Shown one piece after another: positions 1 through 7,304 of a stretch of 9,162 nucleotides of DNA. Position 1 is the stretch's first letter. Each line of letters begins with the position of its first letter. Source of the DNA: an uncultured Kineosporia sp. (GTDB lineage Bacteria; Actinomycetota; Actinomycetes; Actinomycetales; Kineosporiaceae). Below the pieces are notes generated by a model. It worked only from the letters and a program-made list of their open reading frames with translations, was not told the DNA's origin and searched no databases. The translations under genes were made by a program, and so were the position numbers. The stretch lies in the NCBI GenBank assembly GCA_937859855.1, contig CALMAR010000336.1, forward strand, positions 1-9,162. The letters run 5' to 3'.

Positions 1-13
1 CTGTCGACCTCGA

Positions 14-2173
14 GTGGTGTGGTCGATGTCTGTGCTAGTCGGCGGCCTGGCTCTCCTCGTCCTGCTCGGTCCCCTGGTGCCCCTGTACGGCCGGGTTGGG
101 ATGCGCGAGGCCGGCATGTGGCGGTCCATGCTGCTGGGGACATCAGTGGTCGGCGGCTCAGCGTTCAGCGCCCAGCTGGTGGACGCCCTTGCCGGGGCGA
201 CGACCGGGGGCTCCTCGCCGGTCGGACGGTTGGTCTTCAGCGTCGGCTGCCTGGGCGCGTGCCCGTTCTTCTACTACGGACTCCTGCACTGGAATCGCAT
301 CCGGAGTCTGACGTCCGATCCAGGAGACTGGGCCAACGGCTTCGGGTCCATCCTGGCGAGCGCCGCACTGGGCAACCTCGTCGTCGGTCGCTACTCGACG
401 ATGCCGACCGGCTGGATGGCCTGGCAATTCCAGGCATCCCTGCTGGTATGCGCTGCCCTGGTGGCGATAGTGGGCGCGGCCGCCTCGCTCTCAGTGATCG
501 GCGGTCTGGCGAGGGACCCCCGATTCTGGCTCGTCTCCGCCGCTTTCGTGATGATCATCGTCTTGGAGGGTCGCCAGGCGTTCTTCGTGCCCGACGCGGA
601 CCGGCCGGTGAGAATCGGCTGGATCGTCGTCGCGTCGACCCTTCTCGCGTGCTCGATGCTTTCGCCCGGCGAACGGCGCGCGCACGTCTCGACCCCGCAA
701 TCCACGATCGTCGGTGCGCTGGTAGTGCTTGTCGCGGGTGTGAGCATCTTCGTGATCAAGGACGAGGTGCTGCACTACGACAATGCCCTCGTCGCCCTGT
801 ATGCCAGTGGATCCATCCTCCTGGTCAGTGCGCGGATCCTGCGGGTCGTGCGCGATCTGGCTCAGCTCGCGCAGTCACGCCACGAGGCCCGCACCGATGA
901 ACTGACCGGCGTGGCCAACCGCAGGGCTCTGATCTCGCTGATCGGCGAGGCACTGGCCGAAGACACGGCGATCACGCTTCTGATCGCCGACCTCGACCGC
1001 TTCAAGGAGATCAACGACCGGTACGGCCACGCGGTGGGGGACGACCTTCTGCGCCAGGTGAGTTCCTCGTTCGCCTCATGCCTGCCGGAACATGCACTGC
1101 TGGCTCGCCTGGGCGGGGACGAATTCGCTGTCGCCCTGGTGAACGACGGGCTGGACGTTCCGGCCGTGGCGGGGGCGATGGCGGCGGCCGTGGCCGTGCC
1201 GCTTCGGGTCCACGGACAGTTGCTGCACGTCGGAGTCAGCATCGGGGTGGCCGCCAGCACGGCTGGCATGCAGAGCGGTGAGATACTGCGTCGCGCCGAC
1301 GCCGCGATGTATCAGGCGAAGAGTTCCGGCGCCGGGATCAGCGTCTACGACGAGGCTCTCGATCGCGCGACCAGGCAACGTCTCGAGTTGTTGGAGGACC
1401 TGCGCGAGACGCTCCGCGGGTCGTCGACGGGTCAGATCTGCGTGCACTACCAGCCCCAGATGGAGATGATCACCGGCCGGGTCGTGGGCGCCGAAGCGCT
1501 CGTGCGCTGGCAGCACCCCGAACTCGGGCTCCTCACCCCGGACAGGTTCCTCGACCTCGCCCAGGACAACCAGTTGATGGAGGACCTGACCGCTGAGGTG
1601 ATGCGACAGGCGTGCGCGCAAGCTCTGCGGTGGAAGGCGGCGGGGCACGACATCCGTGTCGCGGTGAACATCTCCATCACGTCGCTCGGCGGTGCCGAAC
1701 TCTTCGCGCTGCTCGAGGAGGTCCTGTCCGGAGGTCTCGACCCGACCCGGCTCGTCCTGGAGATCACCGAGACCAGCCTGATGAGCGACCCGGAGAGGGC
1801 TCTCACCGCGATGGTCGGCATCATCGGCTTGGGATGCGGGATCAGCATCGACGACTACGGCACGGGCTACTCCTCGCTCAGCTATCTCAACGAGTTGCCC
1901 GCCACCGAGCTGAAGATCGACCGATCCTTCACATCACGGATAGCGGACGATGCCCGCACGGCCGCGATCGTCGCGGCCACGGTCGACCTCGCGCACCGCC
2001 TCGGTCTTCGCATCATCGCCGAGGGGGTCGAAGATCCGGCAACCTTGGCCATGCTTGATCAGCTGGGATGCGATGAAACCCAGGGGTACCTGCACAGCCG
2101 CCCCCTGCCGGCCGACGAGTTCTTCACCTGGATCCAGGACCGGATTGCCGTGCACGCCTCTGACCGGGCCTGA
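14..2173 (+). CDS. membrane-bound GGDEF-EAL cyclic-di-GMP turnover protein
   Basis: A 719-residue protein with a sensor-GGDEF-EAL layout. Residues about 4-275 hold roughly eight or nine hydrophobic segments, an integral-membrane sensor of unknown ligand. The GGDEF diguanylate cyclase domain (about 293-445) has an intact GGDEF at 367-371, but the RxxD inhibitory site expected just upstream is absent (P358, A361). The EAL phosphodiesterase domain (about 470-705) keeps the residues expected of an active enzyme: E494-A-L, N552, E583/E586, D613-D614, K634, E670 and Q690. It should both make and hydrolyse c-di-GMP at the membrane; which activity dominates cannot be read from the sequence. GTG at 14 is the first start in the window, but the frame is open to base 1, so the true start may lie upstream; ATG at 26 is an alternative. 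It is very GC-rich, ends at a strong terminator and reads as host chromosome. Confidence 0.93.
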   Translation: MVWSMSVLVGGLALLVLLGPLVPLYGRVGMREAGMWRSMLLGTSVVGGSAFSAQLVDALAGATTGGSSPVGRLVFSVGCLGACPFFYYGLLHWNRIRSLTSDPGDWANGFGSILASAALGNLVVGRYSTMPTGWMAWQFQASLLVCAALVAIVGAAASLSVIGGLARDPRFWLVSAAFVMIIVLEGRQAFFVPDADRPVRIGWIVVASTLLACSMLSPGERRAHVSTPQSTIVGALVVLVAGVSIFVIKDEVLHYDNALVALYASGSILLVSARILRVVRDLAQLAQSRHEARTDELTGVANRRALISLIGEALAEDTAITLLIADLDRFKEINDRYGHAVGDDLLRQVSSSFASCLPEHALLARLGGDEFAVALVNDGLDVPAVAGAMAAAVAVPLRVHGQLLHVGVSIGVAASTAGMQSGEILRRADAAMYQAKSSGAGISVYDEALDRATRQRLELLEDLRETLRGSSTGQICVHYQPQMEMITGRVVGAEALVRWQHPELGLLTPDRFLDLAQDNQLMEDLTAEVMRQACAQALRWKAAGHDIRVAVNISITSLGGAELFALLEEVLSGGLDPTRLVLEITETSLMSDPERALTAMVGIIGLGCGISIDDYGTGYSSLSYLNELPATELKIDRSFTSRIADDARTAAIVAATVDLAHRLGLRIIAEGVEDPATLAMLDQLGCDETQGYLHSRPLPADEFFTWIQDRIAVHASDRA

Positions 2174-2255
2174 CGGTGTGCCGAGCGCGACCTGAGATCC
2201 GGGTGCAAGACGCGTGACGATGACCGCCTCGACCGAGAATCAGCCCGACAGTGAA

Positions 2256-2288
2256 CGGCCCTGACCGCGTTTGCGCTGGTCAGGGCCG
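2256..2288. terminator. bidirectional hairpin terminator
   Basis: An 11-bp perfect stem (CGGCCCTGACC at 2256-2266 with GGTCAGGGCCG at 2278-2288). Three further GCG/CGC pairs inside the loop leave a four-base loop (2270-2273) with T2277 bulged. Short pyrimidine-rich runs follow on both strands. It lies about 80 bp after the GGDEF-EAL stop and 12 bp beyond the 3' end of the minus-strand tRNA-Tyr remnant, so it probably served both converging units. Confidence 0.75.
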
Positions 2289-2300
2289 CTTTCACCGATG

Positions 2301-2355
2301 TGGCGGGTGTAGGGTTCGGACCTTCGTAGGCTGTGCCGTCTGATTTACAGTCTGA
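2301..2355 (-). pseudogene. tRNA-Tyr (GTA) 3' half; probable attachment site of the element
   Basis: Read on the minus strand, this is the 3' half of a tRNA-Tyr gene. It has an anticodon arm with loop CTGTAAA (GTA at 2348-2346), a long class-II variable arm (GGC...GCC), a T arm, the acceptor 3' strand ACCCGCC and discriminator A at 2301. The D arm and the 5' acceptor strand (expected GGCGGGT) are not found upstream. The anticodon stem has an A-A mismatch, the T stem has another, and the T loop reads TCCGAAC, losing T55. It is not a working tRNA. A lone 3' half is what integration into a tRNA gene leaves at one end. SLP1 of Streptomyces coelicolor is known to use tRNA-Tyr. Orientation puts the chromosome at lower coordinates and the element at higher ones. 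A decayed ordinary tRNA is the alternative. Confidence 0.72.
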
Positions 2356-2691
2356 CCGTCGATGTACGGGGGCACGGGCTCAAGCTGCTGGTTTCTGGCG
2401 ACGCAATCGGTCGGCGTCAGGGTTTCAGCGTCACTTCAGCGCGAGGTCAAACGATCCAGATTAACGGCCAGGCAACGAATCCCGATCTTGCCTTTCGCTT
2501 GCAGTTCATCAGTCTGTGACGGCTTGATCATCTGACAGAGACGACTGCGTCGAACAAGTCCAACGCCGTGACGTCTTGAGATGCGCAGTGACGTCGAGGT
2601 GTAATTGACCGATAGCTCATGAGGGCTGAGCCGCTTTCAAGACATCGTAACGATCGGGGTCGCATCGAGCGTAGAACCACGGGGGCACTAA
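2356..2691. other. non-coding spacer between tRNA remnant and cargo operon
   Basis: About 335 bp with no convincing gene. GC drops at once compared with the left flank (31/60 at 2461-2520). It holds a tandem TTCAGCG at 2424-2430 and 2435-2441 (11 bp apart), a candidate promoter near 2576-2605 and two GTGACGTC boxes. Two short unsupported frames were seen: 58 codons from ATG 2362 on the plus strand, and 31 codons from ATG 2531 to 2436 on the minus strand. Neither has a ribosome binding site. Confidence 0.5.
2568..2605 (+). promoter_or_regulatory. candidate promoter with paired GTGACGTC boxes
   Basis: TTGAGA (2576-2581), an 18-bp spacer and TGTAAT (2600-2605) form a plausible sigma70-type promoter, giving a leader of about 80 nt before the GNAT-ASCH start. 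GTGACGTC occurs at 2568-2575, abutting the -35, and again at 2588-2595 inside the spacer, exactly 20 bp apart and so on one face of the helix. This suggests binding of a dimeric regulator. Seen by eye only. Confidence 0.35.
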
Positions 2692-4071
2692 ATGTCAAGA
2701 GATTCTCAAGCGCGACTCAAGCACCTAGCCCCGCGATCTAGTCCTCTGATTCGAGCCGCCACGGAAGCCGACAGACAATACGTCATGGACGCATTCGACG
2801 TGTGTCTCAAGCCGTTTTACGAAGGCGACAATCGCGCTCATGCCCATCGCGTCATGCATTCGCATATGAATGATGGCGTCGATCCGCGAGGCTTCCTTTC
2901 CATAAAACAATCGCTATATATTCTTTGGGTAAACGATCGTCGAGTCGGCTTGCTCAATCTTGTGCACAAACGGCAAGGGACCTGCAAAATATCGCCTCTC
3001 TTGCTCTACCCGCACACCGATCAAAGCCGAGGCCTTGGGTCTCTCCTCCTAGAACATGCTACCCAAGAAGCACTTAACGCCCATGCAGATCGCCTATACT
3101 GCACCGTTGCCGAGAGAAACGAAGAAGCGCTAGCATTCTTCCGAGAGTCGGGCTTCCTCGTATGCGGACGAGCTGCAGGACAGTATAAAGAGGGTCACAT
3201 GGAGATTCTGTTACAGAAGCGGCTCAAATTGGATAGCCGTCTGTCGGCTAGTGACTTAATTTCGGTGAGCCAATCGACGTCTTCTGACGAGTGGCCAGAA
3301 ATCCGGAGACTACTTTCGTCGGATCCCGATCTCGACGGCACTAACGTTTCGGCTTGGTTGAACTCGGTTCGTAAAGGCTCCCGTCACATTCTTCAGGTAC
3401 GACCGGCCGAAAGGAGACCAGCATGGATATTCTGCGCCCGGGACAGAAGGGGAAAGCTGCGCGCCGCCGCTATTGCTATCAAGAAAAAAGGACCTGCATT
3501 GAAAATAATGCCGATAAGAGCGACGGATGAGGCAGGCTTCCGGGCTCTAGTAACAGATCTTCCGATGCTAATGCAGGGCAAGGGAGATAAAGCCTACATT
3601 CATTTATCGCCAGACGCCGACGAAACTTCAGCACTATTAGCAGCTGGTTGGGTGCTCGAAGGTGTAATGCCCGGCGCATACCGCTCGAAGTCGGTCACTC
3701 AACAATGGGGATTAGAGTTGAATACCACCGCAACCATAAAAAATCTCAGAATCCAGAACCAGTTCTTGAGCCTAATCGAACGTGGCCGAAAAACGCTTGA
3801 AGTTCGAGTTGGATATGATCACGTCCGTTCGATGAGCGCAGGAGACAATTTAAGACTTTCAAGCAGCAATAGATCTCTGCATTGTACGATAGGAGATGTG
3901 CGTGTCTACAGTTCGTTCGAAGAAATGCTAGCCAATGAAAATATCGAAGATGCTCTCCCAGGATACTCGCAAAGAACGGCATTAGACGAGCTCCATCAGA
4001 TATATCCACCATCCAAAGAGCGCCTTGGTGTGTACGTTCTTGCGTTGACCGAGGTTCATCCTGGCTCTTGA
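2692..4071 (+). CDS. GNAT acetyltransferase / ASCH domain fusion protein
   Basis: A 459-residue multidomain protein. Residues about 18-178 are a GNAT N-acetyltransferase with the acetyl-CoA-binding motif Q-S-R-G-L-G at 111-116 and a typical motif B around 143-155 (NEEALAFFRESGF). Residues about 185-343 look like a second, degenerate GNAT fold: the end (about 300-342, with an AAGWVLEG segment) resembles GNAT beta strands, but no Q/RxxGxG motif is present. Residues about 345-455 are an ASCH domain: I362-E-R-G-R-K-T-L-E-V-R, a GD pair at 384-385, the Y-S-S-F-E-E-M-L segment at 406-413, and YPP/GV near the end. ASCH domains belong to the PUA-like fold and are thought to bind RNA or modified nucleotides. 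An acetyl transfer to an RNA- or nucleotide-linked substrate is possible but is inference. ATG 2692 follows GGGGG at the right spacing. It is the first gene of an AT-richer operon with several TTA codons. Confidence 0.85.
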   Translation: MSRDSQARLKHLAPRSSPLIRAATEADRQYVMDAFDVCLKPFYEGDNRAHAHRVMHSHMNDGVDPRGFLSIKQSLYILWVNDRRVGLLNLVHKRQGTCKISPLLLYPHTDQSRGLGSLLLEHATQEALNAHADRLYCTVAERNEEALAFFRESGFLVCGRAAGQYKEGHMEILLQKRLKLDSRLSASDLISVSQSTSSDEWPEIRRLLSSDPDLDGTNVSAWLNSVRKGSRHILQVRPAERRPAWIFCARDRRGKLRAAAIAIKKKGPALKIMPIRATDEAGFRALVTDLPMLMQGKGDKAYIHLSPDADETSALLAAGWVLEGVMPGAYRSKSVTQQWGLELNTTATIKNLRIQNQFLSLIERGRKTLEVRVGYDHVRSMSAGDNLRLSSSNRSLHCTIGDVRVYSSFEEMLANENIEDALPGYSQRTALDELHQIYPPSKERLGVYVLALTEVHPGS

Positions 4072-4103
4072 CTTGGCGATGAACGCGTGGTGACCTAGAC
4101 GTC

Positions 4104-5480
4104 GTGATAAGGGTAAATGTGACCGCTCGACTCAGTCGAGACGGTAGGGCACCGACCGGGAATGCGGTCGAGGCTTCCATCAAGCAATGTATCGCCGATT
4201 CCGTTGAGGGATCATTTGAAGAATATCCTGCTCATGTCAAACGGATGGTTCGTTTGCGAGCAGAGCTACTTCAGTTAAATTCAAAGAATTCGGCTGAATT
4301 CGCCGAAGTTCAATTTTCATTTGGCTTGCCAGAGAGCATGTTTCCGCCTGATCGAGGTGGATTACAGTTTCTGGTGAATTTACTAGCCGGCGATATGTTT
4401 CCGCGCGCAGTTTCGGGTTGCGTCTGGTCCGATGTTGAGGTCAGTTCTGTTGAATTGCCGGATGGCGTACGGCATTCCGCAGAGCAAGCGTACAGAAGTA
4501 AGACCGCTCATACGATAAGCGACATACGGTCTCTATTCGGTCTGGGTGAAGGCAGACCACTTGTCGCTTTCTCTATAAAGCCTCGGGTCGGTTTAACGTT
4601 GCCTGAGGTACGAAGACTAACAATTAGCGTCCTGAACGCCGGGTTCAACCTGGTTGAACTGGACGCCCGTAACCTGGCTACTGCACAAGGTGATATCTCA
4701 GAATGGATCGAAATCGGTCAGGCCGCCGCCGCTGTAGGGGGAAGCAAAAGGCCCACCGCATTTGCTCCAAACTTATCTGCTCCGCCGCACCATCTAGTGG
4801 AATTTGTCGAAAAGTGGATCACAGAAGTTGGTAAAGAGGGACGGGCCGTCATCAAGATTGACGGCGGCCTCGACGGACTGTCCGGACTACAGGCAGTTCG
4901 CTCTAAGTTTATGGGGGCCAATAGCCCCATAGTGACTTGCTTCCCCACTCTAAGGGGGCAGCTGACCTCTGCCATCGGGGAAGGGACATGGGTTGATCTA
5001 TTGGCGCTGAGTGGTGCGGATATTGTTTATCCCGGAGGCAGGCCAACATTCCCAAACGAAAAGCGACCAGTTTGGGGATCTCACGCGGCAGACTGGTCGC
5101 GTGCCGCCCGACTGTATGATGGACTTATTGAGCGGAGTTGGCCCATGCCAACGGTAGCAGGCGGCATCCACCCAGGACATCTTCATGCTTTTTATGAATT
5201 GTTCGGTGCGAATGTTGCCTATTTTTTGGGTGGAGCACTTGCGCTTCATCCTAAATCACCAATCGAGGGGGCGAAGCTGTGTGTAGAAGTTCTGGAATCG
5301 GCCATGAAGCTGGCAGCTGAAGCGCACAAGGCCGGCGATGATTACAGTGAGGATCTGCCTGCACGTATTCTCAAAAAGGTCGAAGAAACCAGATACCCAA
5401 CCACGAAACTGAACTATTTCTCGCCAAGTAATATATTCGGGCAAACTGATGACCCTCCACGGACATTCTACAGGCGATGA
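4104..5480 (+). CDS. type IV RuBisCO-like protein (non-carboxylating)
   Basis: A 458-residue member of the RuBisCO large-chain superfamily, of normal length. The small N-terminal alpha/beta domain covers about 1-145 and the TIM barrel about 150-430. Family landmarks are I158-K-P-R-V-G-L (K159 matches catalytic K175 of spinach RuBisCO), G304-A-D, A352-G-G-I-H-P-G-H, and G376-G in the phosphate loop. Carboxylase residues are missing: the carbamylated lysine position reads E185 in V-E-L-D-A, D203 is kept as D187, E204 becomes A188, the HR pair is replaced around 281-284, S379 becomes A352, and no loop-6 lysine matching K334 is evident near 309-320. CO2 fixation is excluded. Known relatives act as enolases, isomerases or decarboxylases on sugar phosphates, but no methionine-salvage or apiose gene is nearby, so the substrate is unknown. 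GTG 4104 is chosen because it keeps the first beta strand; no good ribosome binding site is seen. It starts 32 bp after the GNAT-ASCH stop. Confidence 0.88.
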   Translation: MIRVNVTARLSRDGRAPTGNAVEASIKQCIADSVEGSFEEYPAHVKRMVRLRAELLQLNSKNSAEFAEVQFSFGLPESMFPPDRGGLQFLVNLLAGDMFPRAVSGCVWSDVEVSSVELPDGVRHSAEQAYRSKTAHTISDIRSLFGLGEGRPLVAFSIKPRVGLTLPEVRRLTISVLNAGFNLVELDARNLATAQGDISEWIEIGQAAAAVGGSKRPTAFAPNLSAPPHHLVEFVEKWITEVGKEGRAVIKIDGGLDGLSGLQAVRSKFMGANSPIVTCFPTLRGQLTSAIGEGTWVDLLALSGADIVYPGGRPTFPNEKRPVWGSHAADWSRAARLYDGLIERSWPMPTVAGGIHPGHLHAFYELFGANVAYFLGGALALHPKSPIEGAKLCVEVLESAMKLAAEAHKAGDDYSEDLPARILKKVEETRYPTTKLNYFSPSNIFGQTDDPPRTFYRR

Positions 5481-5902
5481 ATAATCTCTTAGGCGGCGCA
5501 GACGAAATCTGGTGTGGGGCGAGCGCGCCCGTCGTACAGGGCTTTCTCGTGGGCTTGGGCGTCGCAGCGGTGAGTTTGGCGGTCTTCCCGTTCGCCCTTT
5601 TTGTGCAGCGACCCTCTGAGGGGCCAATCCGGCGGTATGCCGTTATCGATAGGCTTCTGCGATGGGGTCGCCGGCTTACGTTCTGTTTGATTCCCACAAC
5701 GACCTTGGTGGTGGTTGGCTATATTTACTTATTTGTTCGGGAAAAGGGAAAATTCTGCAACGCAGTCCTAGGCACGAGTGACCGCCGAGTCATCATGGTT
5801 TGGTTTGGTTTCGTGGTAGTCGCCCTGGTGTCGATGATTGTATCCGCCTTACTGCGAGGACGTGCCAGGTACCACGTGAACCGGTTGTCTTCGAGAGATT
5901 AA
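5477..5902 (+). CDS. small three-helix membrane protein of unknown function
   Basis: A 141-residue protein with three likely membrane helices at about 18-43, 67-87 and 105-126. Positively charged loops (R45-R66 and R127-R140) favour a cytoplasmic C terminus. I recognise no family. The ATG overlaps the stop of the RuBisCO-like gene as ATGA, which implies coupled translation and a role tied to that enzyme, perhaps as a membrane anchor, transporter component or effector. That link is inference from context. Its TAA overlaps the stop of the convergent, frame-restored integrase gene. Confidence 0.75.
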   Translation: MNNLLGGADEIWCGASAPVVQGFLVGLGVAAVSLAVFPFALFVQRPSEGPIRRYAVIDRLLRWGRRLTFCLIPTTTLVVVGYIYLFVREKGKFCNAVLGTSDRRVIMVWFGFVVVALVSMIVSALLRGRARYHVNRLSSRD

Positions 5903-7304
5903 TAGGATTGGCTCGACGGCGGCACGGCCAATGCCGAAGCGATTCGGTTCAAGGCATGGTGTTCGTAGCCGTCCAAGCATTTTGCATAGACCTGAGTAGG
6001 ACGACTACCGAATGACCTGCCCAATCAGCGACCTGTGTTGTTGTGACACCACTGTTTAGCCAGGTCGATACGGCAGCGTGTCGGAGATCGTATGGGCGGC
6101 GCGCGAGAGGTGACTTCTGCTGCTCCTCAGTCAACGCAGCCTTGCGTGCGCGTGACCAGAGCTTCGTGTAGGTCGTGGACGGGAGAGGCCTACCCTTCTC
6201 ACTTCGGAAAAGCCGCCCCTCGTTGTCCACGCCGAAGGCGGCTAAGTGTTCCTTTAGAAGCGCAACCAGCTCTGGCGGGCAGGGGACGCGCCGGCTATCG
6301 CCTGGTGGTCGGTGTTTCAGTTGACGCTCTTCTCGGTGCTGATCCTCGTCGGACCACCGAGCGCCATTCTCTGGCGACGCTTGCTCAAGGTGCAGCCAAC
6401 CGAATTCCTCACTGCGCGCCGGCAGGTCTAAGTTGATATTGCGTAGGGCTACAGCTTCCTCTGGTCGCAATGCGGAGTAATACATGAGCCCGAAGAAGGC
6501 TACAAGGTGCCTTCCACTTCGGGGGGCTTCACCAACCGCTTTGAGCAGGGCGCGTGCCTGGTCGGGGTTGACGACGACGCGGCGGTCGACTGAGGCGACG
6601 GGAGCCTAATGCTTCGGCTTCTTTAAGCCGGCCAAGAGGTTACTTTCTAGCAGGTTGCGCTCGACGGCGTAATCCAGCGCGTTGGAAAGGATCGTCCGCT
6701 TGAGGGTCGCCGTGCGCGGTGCAGCTCGCTCGCCATCCACCTTTGTGCCGAGAGCGTCGAGCACCTGACGGATAACGGCCATCCTGCCCAGATCGCCAAT
6801 CGGCCGGCTCTGTCGGCCAACCCAGGTCAGGAGCTCGCTCAATTCCGTCGAATCTGCCGCTAAATCGCGCGCCTTGGCGTTAAAGCCGTAATTCAGCAGG
6901 GCCGATCGGAGCTTCTTGGCGCGGACGCTGTCCGGGTGAGAATTAAGCATGGCCATAGTGACCGTCACCAACGATTCGGCAATGCTCTTCCGATGCTTGG
7001 GAGAGGCGTTCGGCCACTTCATGTCGACGTATGAGCAGGCGAACTCGTACCAGCTGATGACGGGCGCCGATCGGCGGATCAGTGACAGCGGCAGGCCGGC
7101 TTCGATCTCGAATGCCTCGCCTTTGCGCTGGGCGACCACGAGATCCGATCGGAAGCTATCGGCCATGGCCGCCGTCCGAAACGACTTGCGCCGTGCCTTG
7201 CCTCCCACGCTCCAGCGAACGGTGTACGTCGTGACCTTGCTGCCCGCGTACTTCTCGGTCTTCCATAGCTTGACCTCGTATGTGGTCGGCCTGGCTGGCG
7301 GCAT
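5899..7304 (-). pseudogene. int: tyrosine-recombinase integrase, interrupted by a stop and a frameshift
   Basis: A phage/AICE-type integrase of about 468 residues if intact. The N-terminal DNA-binding part (about 1-75) and core-binding part (about 76-225) precede a catalytic domain with R280 (A-L-R-P-E-E), K330, the Y-D-L-R-H box at about 405-409 and the W-A-G-H segment at about 428-431. Such enzymes recombine attP with a tRNA-gene attB. Two lesions are visible. Codon 233 is TAG (6606-6608), with the same frame open on both sides. After R438 a one-base deletion near 5991 diverts the frame to a stop at 5949; the other frame reads V-Y-A-K-C-L-D-G, the expected nucleophile segment (Tyr codon 5988-5986), and ends at 5899. 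The start overlaps the xis stop as TGATG and has GAGG upstream. It is probably inactive, unless the TAG is suppressed and the deletion is a sequencing error. Confidence 0.88.

Noticed and set aside
2436..2531. A 31-codon minus-strand frame (ATG 2531) with a faintly HTH-like sequence, possibly a recombinase remnant
   Set aside because: Too short, no ribosome binding site, and the resemblance rests on a few residues.
2362..2538. A 58-codon plus-strand frame starting at ATG 2362
   Set aside because: No Shine-Dalgarno, no codon bias, no recognisable protein; it overlaps the opposite-strand frame and the TTCAGCG repeats.
5991..5996. Programmed frameshifting in int as the way to reach the VYAKC segment
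   Set aside because: No slippery heptamer at the shift point, and a separate upstream TAG already breaks the gene, so mutation is simpler.
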